Source: an uncultured Pseudobutyrivibrio sp.
Lineage (GTDB): Bacteria; Bacillota; Clostridia; Lachnospirales; Lachnospiraceae
Reading direction: 5' to 3'
Length of the DNA: 40,405 nt
Assembly (NCBI GenBank): GCA_946548305.1
Contig: CAMNPQ010000003.1
Location: 1 to 40,405 of the forward strand
Below are positions 1 through 10,227 of this stretch, in pieces. The notes beneath the pieces are model-generated. The model was not told the DNA's origin. It ran no database searches and saw only the letters and a program-made list of their open reading frames with translations. Position 1 is the stretch's first letter, and each line of letters opens with the position of its first letter. The position numbers were made by a program, and so were the translations under genes.

Positions 1-23
1 ATTATCAAGGCAGGTGATCGAGT

Positions 24-1157
24 ATGAAGGCATTAGGTATTATTCTAGCAGGTGGTAACTCAAGCAGAATGCAGCAGCTCACTGAAAAGCGTGCGATTGC
101 AGCTATGCCAGTAGGCGGTAGCTACAGATGTATCGATTTTGTCCTTTCAAACATGACAAATTCCCACATCCAGACAGTTGCAGTGTTATCACAGTACAAC
201 GCAAGGTCTCTTAATGAGCACCTTAATTCATCAAAATGGTGGAACTTTGGTAGAAAGCAGGGAGGTCTCTTCCTATTTACACCAACTGTTACTGCCAACA
301 ATAGCTGGTGGTACAGAGGTACAGCAGATGCTATTTGGCAAAACCTGGATTTCCTAAAGAAAAGACATGAGCCATACGTTATCATTGCAAGTGGTGACTG
401 TGTTTACAAATTGGATTTCAACAAGGTTTTGGACTACCATATTAAAAAGCAGGCAGACATTACAGTTGTGTGCGCAAAGCTTCCAGAGGGTGATGATATC
501 AACCGTTATGGTGTGGTAGAGATGGACAGAGATGGACGCATAGCTGAATTTGAGGAGAAGCCAATGGTTGCTTCCTCGGACATAGTTTCAGCTGGTGTTT
601 ATGTCATCAGAAGAAGAGCCCTTATCGATTTGCTGGAGGAGTGCAATCGAGAAGGCAGATACAATTTCGTAACAGATATTCTCATTAGATACAAGAACAT
701 GAAGAGAATATATGGATATAAGATGGAAGGCTATTGGGCAAACCTTGCAGATGTTGATAGCTATTTCAAGGCTAACATGGACTTCTTACGCAAGGACGTT
801 AGAGACAGCTTTTTCCATTCAGGGCCAGGCGTATTCTCAAAGACACACGACCTGCCACCTGCAAAATACAACGCAGGCTCAAAGGTTACAAACTCACTTG
901 TGGCTGGAGGATGTATCATAAACAGCACTGTTGAGAATTCTGTACTATTTAAAAAGGCGTTTGTAGGCAACAATTCAGTTGTTAAGAACTGCGTCATTTT
1001 AAATGGAGCATACATTGGTGACAACGTACATGTGGAGAATTGCATAGTTGAAAGCCATGAAACATTGCTCAGCGGATCTACATATATTGGGGAAAATGGA
1101 ATCCGCATAGTTACAGGTAACAAAAATAGATACGACATGCCAGTTGGGGAGGTATAA
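24..1157 (+). CDS. glgD: Glucose-1-phosphate adenylyltransferase subunit GlgD
   Basis: 377 aa ORF; nucleotidyltransferase N-terminus ([43 protein letters not shown]) and left-handed beta-helix-like C-terminus. Confidence 0.93.
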   Translation: MKALGIILAGGNSSRMQQLTEKRAIAAMPVGGSYRCIDFVLSNMTNSHIQTVAVLSQYNARSLNEHLNSSKWWNFGRKQGGLFLFTPTVTANNSWWYRGTADAIWQNLDFLKKRHEPYVIIASGDCVYKLDFNKVLDYHIKKQADITVVCAKLPEGDDINRYGVVEMDRDGRIAEFEEKPMVASSDIVSAGVYVIRRRALIDLLEECNREGRYNFVTDILIRYKNMKRIYGYKMEGYWANLADVDSYFKANMDFLRKDVRDSFFHSGPGVFSKTHDLPPAKYNAGSKVTNSLVAGGCIINSTVENSVLFKKAFVGNNSVVKNCVILNGAYIGDNVHVENCIVESHETLLSGSTYIGENGIRIVTGNKNRYDMPVGEV

Positions 1158-1161
1158 CACA

Positions 1162-1422
1162 ATGCAAATTACAGACATTAGAATTCGCAAGATTGAAAAA
1201 GAAGGCAAGATGAAAGCGGTTGTTTCAGTTACAATCGATGAGGAGTTTGTAATTCACGACATCAAGATTATTGAAGGAGACAAGGGACTATTTATTGCTA
1301 TGCCTTCAAGACGTGGTTCTGAGGGCGGCTACAAGGATATTGCACATCCGATTCGCTCAACAACAAGAGAGCAGATGCAGACAATGATTCTTAATAAATA
1401 CAAGGAAGAGTTCCCAGAGTAA
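1162..1422 (+). CDS. spoVG: Septation/sporulation regulator SpoVG; start placed at the internal [14 protein letters not shown] rather than 1144
   Basis: [39 protein letters not shown]...FIAMPSRR is typical SpoVG. Confidence 0.95.
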   Translation: MQITDIRIRKIEKEGKMKAVVSVTIDEEFVIHDIKIIEGDKGLFIAMPSRRGSEGGYKDIAHPIRSTTREQMQTMILNKYKEEFPE

Positions 1423-1427
1423 GAATT

Positions 1428-2003
1428 ATGTTTTTAGTTGTTGGTCTAGGCAACCCAGAGAGGAAATATGAAGGAACCAGACACAATGTTGGGTTCGAGG
1501 CGATAGATGCCATTGCAAAACACTATAATATCGAAGTGAATCACAGGGAGCAAAAAGGCCTTGTGGGCAAGGGCATGATAAACGGCCACAAAGTTATTCT
1601 AGCAAAGCCCATGACTTATATGAATCTCAGCGGAGAGTGTGTGGCACCTTTATGTGACTATTATGAAGTAAATCCAAATACGGAGCTTGTGATTCTTTCT
1701 GATGATGTTTCTTTATCCACAGGAAATATTCGTGTCAGAAAAAAAGGCTCTGCCGGCGGTCATAATGGTCTGAAAAATATAATTGCACGACTTAATACCA
1801 GCGAGTTTCCACGGATACGCATTGGCGTAGGTGAGTGTGAAAACAATGACATGGTAGCCCATGTACTAGGGCATTATAGTCCAGAAGATAGGAAGAAGGT
1901 AGATACATCTTTTGACAAGGTTATTGGTGCAGTTGAGTTGTTCCTAGAGGGAAACTTAGATAGTGCAATGAACAAATATAATGTAAAAGAAAAAGTTGAA
2001 TAA
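1428..2003 (+). CDS. pth: Peptidyl-tRNA hydrolase
   Basis: VVGLGNPERKYEGTRHNVGFEAID and KPMTYMNLSGE, GGHNGLKNI motifs. Confidence 0.96.
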   Translation: MFLVVGLGNPERKYEGTRHNVGFEAIDAIAKHYNIEVNHREQKGLVGKGMINGHKVILAKPMTYMNLSGECVAPLCDYYEVNPNTELVILSDDVSLSTGNIRVRKKGSAGGHNGLKNIIARLNTSEFPRIRIGVGECENNDMVAHVLGHYSPEDRKKVDTSFDKVIGAVELFLEGNLDSAMNKYNVKEKVE

Positions 2004-2006
2004 TTT

Positions 2007-2038
2007 AAAGCCTGTGCTTTCGTGCAGGCTTTTTTCTT
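2007..2038 (+). terminator. Rho-independent terminator after pth
   Basis: AAAGCCTG...CAGGCTTT stem followed by TTTTTTC. Confidence 0.85.
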
Positions 2039-2129
2039 TTTGTTATTTACAATAACGTTTTGTTATCATATACTAAAAACTGTAATGTAGACAGATTATG
2101 TCTTTAGCAAAGTAGGAAAAGGGAGAAAA

Positions 2130-3377
2130 ATGTACGAATCAGATATTGTTTTTAATGCAAAGTTTCTTGGAGCAGTAGATGTATCTTGCAATGGAACAAA
2201 CATAATATTAGAGAGGAATAACACAACAAAGGTAAACCAGCTTTTTCAAATGCTGCTTTACTATCAAAACGGTGTGTCAAGAGACCAGGTTATATATAAC
2301 CTTTTTCACAATGAAGAAATTGCTGATGAGTCTAACAGTCTGAGAGCTATCGTATTCAGACTTAGAAAAGCACTGATAGCCACAGGTATTCCTGATGAGG
2401 ATTATGTATATATAAAAAGGGGTACTTACAGGATTAATCCTGGTGTGAGCGTTGATTGTGATGCTCTCAAATTTGAGGATTATGCCAAGCAGGCACTTGC
2501 AGCAGATGATGTTAAAAATCAGCAGGATTTGTTAGAAGCTGCCTTGGAGCTTTACAATGGGGATTTTCTACCAACTCTTAGTGGTTATGAGTGGGTTGTA
2601 ACAACTCAGGTTAGACTAAAGAAACTGTTCGACAGATGCTTGAAGCAGCTTCTTGAGATATATAAGCTTCAAAATGAATATGACAAGATGCTCAAGCTTA
2701 GTCATAAAGCCAATGAAATCTATCCATATGATGGATGGCAGACATACGAAATGGAAGCCCTTATAGAGGTGGGAAATACAAAAGAAGCATTAAAGCTATA
2801 CGAAGATACTGAGGCTTTAATGTTTGAGGAGCTGGGAGTATCAGTGTCATCAAAGATGACAGAACAGCTGGATAAGCTGGGCTCTCAGGTTATGAACAAC
2901 TCCGACATGATTAGTGAAGTAAAGAAAAACCTGGATACTTCAAAGGAAGAAATCGAGGGGGCTTTCTACTGCACTTACCCTGTATTTGTGGAAAGCTACA
3001 GGTACATAAAAAGAGTCATCAGACGTTCTGGTGCAGCTGCCTGGCTGATGCTTTGTACCATAACAGATGGAAAGGGCTTTGCCCTCAGTGATTCAGACAG
3101 ATTGGGTAGCCTTGCTGATGAACTTTCAGAGGCTATCAGAGTATCTGCCCGTGGCGGTGATATGTATGCCAGATACAGCAACAATCAGTTTGTAGTGCTT
3201 TTGCTTGATATCACCCAGGAGGATTGCGTGCTAGTACAAACCAGAATTAACGAAAACCTTAGCAAAGAGTCTAGAAAAAGATATATCAAATATCATTTAG
3301 CACCTGTTAATCTTTTAAGTGCAGGAACAGACAACGATACAGATGAGCTAAAGGATATTGTAAGAGGTGATGAATAA
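2130..3377 (+). CDS. BTAD/SARP-type transcriptional regulator with C-terminal degenerate GGDEF-like domain
   Basis: Winged-helix plus BTAD layout (SLRAIVFRLRKALIATG...YRINPGVSVDCDALKFEDYAKQAL); C-terminal RGGDMYARYSNNQFVVLLLD resembles a GGDEF core. Confidence 0.75.
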   Translation: MYESDIVFNAKFLGAVDVSCNGTNIILERNNTTKVNQLFQMLLYYQNGVSRDQVIYNLFHNEEIADESNSLRAIVFRLRKALIATGIPDEDYVYIKRGTYRINPGVSVDCDALKFEDYAKQALAADDVKNQQDLLEAALELYNGDFLPTLSGYEWVVTTQVRLKKLFDRCLKQLLEIYKLQNEYDKMLKLSHKANEIYPYDGWQTYEMEALIEVGNTKEALKLYEDTEALMFEELGVSVSSKMTEQLDKLGSQVMNNSDMISEVKKNLDTSKEEIEGAFYCTYPVFVESYRYIKRVIRRSGAAAWLMLCTITDGKGFALSDSDRLGSLADELSEAIRVSARGGDMYARYSNNQFVVLLLDITQEDCVLVQTRINENLSKESRKRYIKYHLAPVNLLSAGTDNDTDELKDIVRGDE

Positions 3378-3796
3378 TGGCATTGTCAGAGAGAATGAAG
3401 AGAATGTCAAACACATTTGGCATCACTCTGAAAAATGATGGATTTAAAGGTGAGCTGTACAACTGCTTTGAAGAAAAGCCTGAAGAATTCTTTGATGTAA
3501 ACGATTTTTTCAATCTAGTTAATGCTTTTTTGGATGTGCTGGAATTTCCAGCTCAAAAAATAAAGTATAGAACCTTTAAGAGAACTTTGCCAAACTTAAA
3601 ATTGATTGATATAGATCCAAACAAAAAGCTTTGTAACACAGAGGATTTACTTACATTCTGCAAAAGAAAAGCTTTTATAATATTAATAACCAGCCGTGAC
3701 AATGCAACATGGCAGGGAATGGTCTATAATAAATCAGAGGATAAAGAGTATAGCTTTAATAGTGAAATAGAGCTTCTTAGGATTATTAATAAGTGA
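3377..3796 (+). CDS. Hypothetical protein
   Basis: 139 aa ORF overlapping the preceding stop and the following ORF; operon-like. Confidence 0.6.
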   Translation: MALSERMKRMSNTFGITLKNDGFKGELYNCFEEKPEEFFDVNDFFNLVNAFLDVLEFPAQKIKYRTFKRTLPNLKLIDIDPNKKLCNTEDLLTFCKRKAFIILITSRDNATWQGMVYNKSEDKEYSFNSEIELLRIINK

Positions 3797-3816
3797 ACAG
3801 GCAGTGGAGGAAGCAA

Positions 3817-4788
3817 ATGAAAAAGTATAAATATTTGCTTTCACTGATTGCATTAAGTATTAGCTTGGTCGCATGTGGAGAGGACCAAAAGCCAGCCTAC
3901 TCTGAAGGAAGCGCAGCAGTTGTGAAGGAAGGCGGTTCTTCTGAAGCACTAGCAAAGGGGTCAAAGGGTTCTAGGGATAATACCATAAAAGTGTTGACTC
4001 CTGAGGCGTCAGGTGTAGATGTGTATTCAAATGCCGACGCAGCTATTGATGCCAGCAACGCCAGTGACGGATATGTTATGGTGAAATACACTGGCAGTGC
4101 GGCAAAGGTCAGAATGCTTATCGAGACTCCGGCAGGGAACACCTACAATTATCTGATGGATTTAGATGGTAATTATGATGTATACCCACTTTCAGAGGGA
4201 AGCGGGACCTACAAGATAGGTGTATATGAAAATTTGCATGACGACCAATATGCAGCGGCATTCACGCAGTCAGTGAGCGTAAGTCTAAAAGATGAATATA
4301 GTATGTTCCTATATCCAAATGCCTATGTGAATTTTGACGCAAATTCCAAAGCGGTAAAAAAAGGGCAGGAGCTTGCGGGAAGTGCCAACAATGATATAGA
4401 GGTGGTGCAAAACGTTTATCACTATATCATAAACAATGTGGAGTATGATTACGACAAGGCAGAGACTGTGCAGTCAGGGTACATTCCAAAGGTGGATGAT
4501 ACATTAGCATCAGGTACAGGCATATGCTTTGATTATGCATCCTTGATGGGGGCTATGCTTAGAAGCCAGGGAATACCCACTAGGCTTGAGATTGGCTATG
4601 CTGGCACAGAATATCATGCATGGATTTCTGTATACACAAAAGAAACCGGCTGGATTGATTCCATAATTCAATTCGATGGCTCGAAATGGACTTTGATGGA
4701 TCCTACACTTGGCTCTTATGCCAGCGGTAGCACAGTCAAGAAATACTTAGAAGACAATACATATTATCAACTTAAATATAAATATTAA
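3817..4788 (+). CDS. Lipoprotein with transglutaminase-like domain; start taken at internal ATG
   Basis: Lipobox LISLVAC-like signal (SISLVACGED); core GTGICFDYASLMGAMLRSQGIPTRLEIGY...HAWISVY. Confidence 0.88.
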   Translation: MKKYKYLLSLIALSISLVACGEDQKPAYSEGSAAVVKEGGSSEALAKGSKGSRDNTIKVLTPEASGVDVYSNADAAIDASNASDGYVMVKYTGSAAKVRMLIETPAGNTYNYLMDLDGNYDVYPLSEGSGTYKIGVYENLHDDQYAAAFTQSVSVSLKDEYSMFLYPNAYVNFDANSKAVKKGQELAGSANNDIEVVQNVYHYIINNVEYDYDKAETVQSGYIPKVDDTLASGTGICFDYASLMGAMLRSQGIPTRLEIGYAGTEYHAWISVYTKETGWIDSIIQFDGSKWTLMDPTLGSYASGSTVKKYLEDNTYYQLKYKY

Positions 4789-4798
4789 AGGTGAAATT

Positions 4799-5851
4799 AT
4801 GGCAAATAATTCAAGAAAAAAATTGACAGCTGAAGAGCTATATGCATTTTCAGATGAAATGGGAATGATGATTAACAGTGGTGTTTCAGCGATTCAAGGA
4901 ATAACAATGATGTTGGATGAATCTGAGGGTGGCGAAGAAAAGGAGCTGTTGACTCAGATGGAGCAGGTGGTTGGCGAGACTGGCTCGTTGTCAAAAGCAA
5001 TTGATGAAACTGGAGTTTTCCCTGATTATTTTGTGGAAATGGCCAAAATGGGAGAGGCAACAGGAAAGATGGATTCAGTTCTCACAAATCTTGCTGCACA
5101 CTATTCCAGAGAGATGGCTATTTCAAATGCCATTAGAAGTGCTGTAACCTATCCTCTTATGATGGTTGCTATGATGCTTGTAATCATTGTGGTGCTTGTA
5201 ACAGAAATCATGCCTGTATTCAGCAGAGTTTTCAATCAGCTGGGTGGTACAATGGACGGTTTGTCTGGAGGCTTTCTTGCCCTGGGAAATTTCATGAAAT
5301 CAAATGGTGTGATTCTTCTTTTGATTTTGCTGGCACTTGTGATTTATGTAATTATATTAAACAAAACTGCTTGGGGTAAAAATCATAGAAATGGAATCCT
5401 CTACAAGAGCCGCAGGTTCAAGTCAATTCATTCTAAGATTGCCACAAGCCGATTTGCATCAGCTATGGCAATGACACTTTCAAGTGGTATGGATGTAATG
5501 CAGGCCCTTGATGTGAGCGGCAAAATAGTGGAAGCACCTGATTTTGAATCAAAGGTTGAAAAATGCAAAGATTCCTTTGCAGAGACAATGGATATAGGAA
5601 AAGCATTTTCTCTATCTGGAATCTTTGGTGGATTATATGGTAGAATGGCTATTCTTGGAGCGAAGACAGGTAATATGGAAACTGTTTTGGAAAAGGTGGC
5701 AACTACCTACCAGGAAGAGGCGGACGAGGAAATCAACGATTTGATTGCCGTTGTAGAGCCTACTTTAGTTATTATTTTGTCAGTAATAGTAGGAATTATT
5801 TTACTTTCAGTAATGTTACCATTATTAAACATAATGTCGGGGATGATTTAA
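4799..5851 (+). CDS. Type II secretion / type IV pilus inner-membrane platform protein (GspF/PilC family)
   Basis: Two repeated GspF domains, e.g. FPDYFVEMAKMGEATGKMDSVL and LYGRMAILGAKTGNMETVLEKVA, with TM helices. Confidence 0.9.
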   Translation: MANNSRKKLTAEELYAFSDEMGMMINSGVSAIQGITMMLDESEGGEEKELLTQMEQVVGETGSLSKAIDETGVFPDYFVEMAKMGEATGKMDSVLTNLAAHYSREMAISNAIRSAVTYPLMMVAMMLVIIVVLVTEIMPVFSRVFNQLGGTMDGLSGGFLALGNFMKSNGVILLLILLALVIYVIILNKTAWGKNHRNGILYKSRRFKSIHSKIATSRFASAMAMTLSSGMDVMQALDVSGKIVEAPDFESKVEKCKDSFAETMDIGKAFSLSGIFGGLYGRMAILGAKTGNMETVLEKVATTYQEEADEEINDLIAVVEPTLVIILSVIVGIILLSVMLPLLNIMSGMI

Positions 5852-5852
5852 T

Positions 5853-6203
5853 ATGTCAAAGACCAGATTTGGAAACCTGGATGGTATTCATCAAATCAAA
5901 AAGAAGAACGTGGCAGGCACAACAATGATTTCTGCTGTGTTGTTTCTTATCATATTTGTAGTATTTTTATTTACCGTATCCAAGGCATCGTCCACATCAG
6001 TGTATGAGCAAAGGCAAAGCCTTTCAGATGCCATAGATAGGGCGATAATTCAGTGCTACGTTACCGAGGGGCGTTACCCTGAGAGCTTTGAGTACCTTCA
6101 GCAAAATTACGGAATAATCTATGATGATGAACAATTTAGAGTAGATTATGTTATTTATGGAAGCAATATGCGTCCAGATGTTACGATTATAAATCTAAAA
6201 TAA
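5853..6203 (+). CDS. Small membrane-anchored protein of pilus operon
   Basis: One N-terminal TM segment; tightly packed in the pilus-like operon. Confidence 0.5.
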   Translation: MSKTRFGNLDGIHQIKKKNVAGTTMISAVLFLIIFVVFLFTVSKASSTSVYEQRQSLSDAIDRAIIQCYVTEGRYPESFEYLQQNYGIIYDDEQFRVDYVIYGSNMRPDVTIINLK

Positions 6204-6210
6204 ACTGGTT

Positions 6211-6720
6211 TTGAAAGGAGCAGTCTTGATAAAGGGGCGAATTAGAAAACATAATATTGATATCATGTTCCTTATGGTACTGTTTTTGGTATTCACATTT
6301 TCGGCTGTGAGTGTCCTTTTGATGGCGGTAAATTCCTACAGGTCAGTTGTCTATGCAAATGAGGCAAATGCTAATGCCAGAACAGCATCGGCATATATCA
6401 GGGAAGTAGTAAGACAGCATGACAAAAGTGGAATGGTAAATATAGATTCCCTTGATGGCATACCATGTATCAGAATGTCTGAGGGCAGTGGCTACAGCTT
6501 GTATATCTATGAATATCAAGGCAATTTAATGGAGCTTGAATCCAAAGATGGAGCAGGCATTACCGCAGATTTTGGCAACAAGATTCTTGAAATAAATGGA
6601 ATGGATATATCTGAAGGTGATGGAAACACCATAAATATAGAAATAGAAGATGTGTCAGGCACTAAACAAAGTGTTGTCATCGGTCTGAAGTCGTTGGAGG
6701 GAGAGCTTAATGAAGAATAG
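6211..6720 (+). CDS. Small membrane-anchored protein of pilus operon (DUF4860-like)
   Basis: One N-terminal TM segment; operon context. Confidence 0.5.
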   Translation: MKGAVLIKGRIRKHNIDIMFLMVLFLVFTFSAVSVLLMAVNSYRSVVYANEANANARTASAYIREVVRQHDKSGMVNIDSLDGIPCIRMSEGSGYSLYIYEYQGNLMELESKDGAGITADFGNKILEINGMDISEGDGNTINIEIEDVSGTKQSVVIGLKSLEGELNEE

Positions 6721-7093
6721 AAATAACGGCTCTAGAATCTTCATGACAGAGCTAATGTTTTCAATCTTTTTTTTCATAATAGTTTCAGCTATATGTGTGC
6801 AGTGCTTTGCTGGAAGCTTTGCAAAAAGCAAAGAAGCCAAGGAGATAACCCAGGCTGTAAATCTTGCCTCAAATGCAGCGGAAGCTTATTTGACAAATGA
6901 CAATTATGAGGGATTTACAGATTATTATGACAGCAACTGGAATCCGTCAAGTGATGAAAACGGCGCATACAAAGTTACAAGTCTCGTTATAGAGCCTGAT
7001 GGAAATAAAAAGTGTCAGACAATGCATGTAGTTATTTCAACTATTGAAGATGAGGAAATATATTCTCTAGAGGTTGAAAAAGCTCTTAAATAG
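6710..7093 (+). CDS. Pseudopilin-like membrane protein
   Basis: N-terminal hydrophobic helix (ELMFSIFFFIIVSAICVQCFAGSFAKS) followed by a soluble domain; 11-nt overlap with upstream ORF. Confidence 0.5.
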   Translation: MKNRNNGSRIFMTELMFSIFFFIIVSAICVQCFAGSFAKSKEAKEITQAVNLASNAAEAYLTNDNYEGFTDYYDSNWNPSSDENGAYKVTSLVIEPDGNKKCQTMHVVISTIEDEEIYSLEVEKALK

Positions 7094-7101
7094 GAGATAT
7101 C

Positions 7102-7464
7102 ATGGAGCAGAAGAAAAAAGAAAATCGCACAATAATTAATATTGGCACTTCGCTTATGGTAGTGATATTGATAGGAATGGCATTTGCGGTTATAGCGGCA
7201 CTGGCCATATCCTCCAGCCACAACAATTATAGCCTTAGCGAAAAGCTGAAAAATCACACGGATGAGTATTATGCGGCATCAAATGAAGCTTACGAAAAAA
7301 TAGCAGCCTCAGATTGGGCCAATCAGGAATTTACAGTTGATATAAATGAAAATCAGGTGTTGAATGTAAAGGTGGCTGGAAAAGAAATCACCTGTTGGCA
7401 GGTGGAAAATGTGTCCAGCTGGGAAGCAGACAGCACACAGCCAGTTTTTACCATAGAAGATTAG
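7102..7464 (+). CDS. Small membrane-anchored protein of pilus operon
   Basis: N-terminal TM (GTSLMVVILIGMAFAVIAALAISSS); operon context. Confidence 0.5.
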   Translation: MEQKKKENRTIINIGTSLMVVILIGMAFAVIAALAISSSHNNYSLSEKLKNHTDEYYAASNEAYEKIAASDWANQEFTVDINENQVLNVKVAGKEITCWQVENVSSWEADSTQPVFTIED

Positions 7465-7474
7465 GGGGAGAAAA

Positions 7475-8569
7475 ATGGGAGCAAATATAGTAGATTATCT
7501 TACAGACGCAGTAAAAAAGTATAAAGCATCAGATGTGTTTATTATCACTGGACGTGAAGTATCCTTTAGAGTAAATGATTTGGTTATGACACGTACAGAG
7601 CTGGAGGGAGCAACACCAGAAGGTGAAGGTCCTGTTATGCCAGCAAAGGCAGAGGAGCTTGTCAGACAGATTTACGAGCTTGCAGGCAGAGATATCACAA
7701 ACTATGTGGAAGAGGGAGATGACGATTTTTCCTTTGCCATAAAAGACGTGTCTCGATTCAGAGTAAATGCATTTAAGCAAAGAGGTACTTATGCGGCAGT
7801 AGTTCGTGTCATCACATTTACACTTCCTGATTATCAGGAGTTGATGATTCCAGAATCAGTTATCAATTTAGCCAACGAGTCAAAGGGTCTGGTACTTGTT
7901 ACAGGTCCTGCCGGAAGTGGTAAATCAACCACTCTTTCTTGTATCGTTGACAAAATTAATAAAAACTATAACAAGCATATTATTACATTGGAGGATCCTG
8001 TGGAGTACCTTCACAGGCATGGTAAGTCAATTGTATCTCAGCGAGAAATTCATTTGGATACAGAAAACTATGTTACAGCCTTGCGTGCCTCATTGAGACA
8101 AAGCCCTGATGTCATTTTATTGGGTGAAATGCGTGATGCTGAGACAATTTCTGTTGCCATGACAGCAGCTGAGACTGGACATTTGATTTTGTCTACGTTG
8201 CATACAATAGGTGCTGCAAACACCATCGATAGAATTATCGACGTATTCCCTTCAGAGCAGCAGCATCAGATTGCCCTGCAGCTTTCAATGGTAATAAAGG
8301 CTGTTGTATCACAGCAGCTTGTGCCTGCTATAGATGGCTCACTTGTACCAGCATTTGAGGTAATGACAGTTACCCCGGCTATTAGAAATATGATTAGAGA
8401 AAACAAGGTACCACAGATTGAAGGTGTCATTTATTCAAGTGATACAGATGAAATGGTATCTATGGACTCAAGTCTTTTCAAGCTGGCAAGAGAGGGCAAA
8501 ATATCAAAGGATACAGCACTTGAATATGCTGTAAACGCAGAAATGCTAGGAAGAAGATTAGGAGTTTAG
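7475..8569 (+). CDS. PilT-like type IV pilus / T2SS ATPase
   Basis: Walker A GPAGSGKSTT, Asp box TLEDPVEYLH, Walker B VILLGEMRD, His box TGHLILSTLHT. Confidence 0.93.
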   Translation: MGANIVDYLTDAVKKYKASDVFIITGREVSFRVNDLVMTRTELEGATPEGEGPVMPAKAEELVRQIYELAGRDITNYVEEGDDDFSFAIKDVSRFRVNAFKQRGTYAAVVRVITFTLPDYQELMIPESVINLANESKGLVLVTGPAGSGKSTTLSCIVDKINKNYNKHIITLEDPVEYLHRHGKSIVSQREIHLDTENYVTALRASLRQSPDVILLGEMRDAETISVAMTAAETGHLILSTLHTIGAANTIDRIIDVFPSEQQHQIALQLSMVIKAVVSQQLVPAIDGSLVPAFEVMTVTPAIRNMIRENKVPQIEGVIYSSDTDEMVSMDSSLFKLAREGKISKDTALEYAVNAEMLGRRLGV

Positions 8570-10224
8570 TGTTAAAAATGGAAAGTTTTAAACCAATGCT
8601 GTTTACTTGCATGAAAAACTATAGCAAGGAGCAGTTTGCAAAAGATTTAGTATCAGGAATCATTGTGGCAATCATAGCATTGCCACTTTCTATTGCCTTG
8701 GCTTTGGCATCAGGTGTTGGTCCAGAGCCGGGACTCTACACCGCTATTGTGGCTGGATTTTTAATTTCATTTTTCGGTGGTAGCACAGTTCAGATAGCAG
8801 GTCCTACAGCAGCCTTTGCCACAATAGTTGCTGGAATCATTGCCACAGATGGCATGGATGGGTTGATAGTTGCAACTATCATGGCAGGAATAATCCTTAT
8901 AATACTTGGTGTGGTGAAAGCAGGAGCGTTAATCAAATACATACCATACACAATCACAACAGGCTTTACAGCTGGTATTGCTGTCACTATCCTGATAGGA
9001 CAGTTTAAGGATTTCTTTGGAGTGGATTTTCACGGAGAAAAACCAATCGAAACCATAGATAAGTTAAAGGTATTCTTTGAAAACATAGACACATTAAACT
9101 GGCAGGCAATGATAGTTGGCATTATTTGCCTGGCAATTCTCATTGTTTGGCCAATGTTTTTTTCAAAGGTGCCAGCTTCAATCATTGCAGTGTTTGTAAG
9201 TATTGCCATTGTGCAAGGGCTAAAGCTTGATGTAAACACAATTGGAAGTCTTTATCCGGATTTAAAGGCAGGCTTTCCTGAATTGCAGATACCTACATTT
9301 TCACTGCGATTAATCAGAAATGAGATGCCTAACGCATTTACTATAGCTATTCTTGCTGCTATAGAGTCATTACTTTCAGCAGTAGTTGCAGATGGAATGG
9401 TAAACAGCAAGCACAGGAGTAATCAAGAGCTTATCGGACAGGGTATTGGAAATATAGGATCAGTTTTATTTGGTGGTATTCCTGCCACAGGTGCTATAGC
9501 AAGAACAGCTGCAAATATTAAAAATGGTGGTCGTACACCAGTGGCTGGCATGGTACATTCCATCACACTGCTTTTGGTGCTGGTGCTAATCATGCCATAC
9601 GCAAAATTTATACCAATGCCATGTATAGCAGCAATACTATTCCAGGTTGCATATAATATGTGCCAGTGGAGACCATTTGTAAGACTTGTTAAATATGCAC
9701 CAAAATCAGATATTATAGTGCTTGTTCTCACATTTGTCCTCACAGTAGTATTTGATTTAGTTGTGGCTATCGAGTGGGGAATGATTGTTGCCTGCATCCT
9801 CTTTATCAAGAGAATGAGCGAGGAAACCCACATTAGCGGATGGACTTATTTAAATGATGACGAGGAATTTGTGGACGATTTAAGACCAGTGGACAAGGGA
9901 ATACGTGTATTTGAAATCACAGGTCCACTATTCTTTGGTGTTTCAGATTCTTTGGCAGGAAATATAAATGTAAAGGATTTTACAAAGGTACTGGTTATTA
10001 GAATGCGTTCGGTGCCAGCTATTGATGTGACAGCCCTTAGAGCATTGAGAGATTTGGTGGAGAAAACAAAGAAAAAGGGAGTTACAGTGGTATTTTCCCA
10101 TGTAAATGAACAGCCACGTCGTATGATGGAAAAAGCTGATTTTATCAATGAAGTTGGAGCTGAGAATTTCCAACCAAATATAGATGCTGCTCTTGATAGA
10201 GCGCAAAACATTATAGGCAAATAA
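8569..10224 (+). CDS. SulP family inorganic anion transporter with C-terminal STAS domain
   Basis: SulP signature (SGIIVAIIALPLSIALALASGVGPEPGLYTAIVAG) and STAS-like end (VLVIRMRSVPAIDVTALRALRDLVE). Confidence 0.93.
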   Translation: MLKMESFKPMLFTCMKNYSKEQFAKDLVSGIIVAIIALPLSIALALASGVGPEPGLYTAIVAGFLISFFGGSTVQIAGPTAAFATIVAGIIATDGMDGLIVATIMAGIILIILGVVKAGALIKYIPYTITTGFTAGIAVTILIGQFKDFFGVDFHGEKPIETIDKLKVFFENIDTLNWQAMIVGIICLAILIVWPMFFSKVPASIIAVFVSIAIVQGLKLDVNTIGSLYPDLKAGFPELQIPTFSLRLIRNEMPNAFTIAILAAIESLLSAVVADGMVNSKHRSNQELIGQGIGNIGSVLFGGIPATGAIARTAANIKNGGRTPVAGMVHSITLLLVLVLIMPYAKFIPMPCIAAILFQVAYNMCQWRPFVRLVKYAPKSDIIVLVLTFVLTVVFDLVVAIEWGMIVACILFIKRMSEETHISGWTYLNDDEEFVDDLRPVDKGIRVFEITGPLFFGVSDSLAGNINVKDFTKVLVIRMRSVPAIDVTALRALRDLVEKTKKKGVTVVFSHVNEQPRRMMEKADFINEVGAENFQPNIDAALDRAQNIIGK

Positions 10225-10227
10225 TAT

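Noticed and set aside
761-1162. Antisense ORF of 133 aa opposite glgD, and similar long antisense ORFs such as 19081..19749, 19152..19667 and 9423..9833
   Set aside because: They lie opposite well-supported genes, have no recognisable domains and look like codon-bias shadows.
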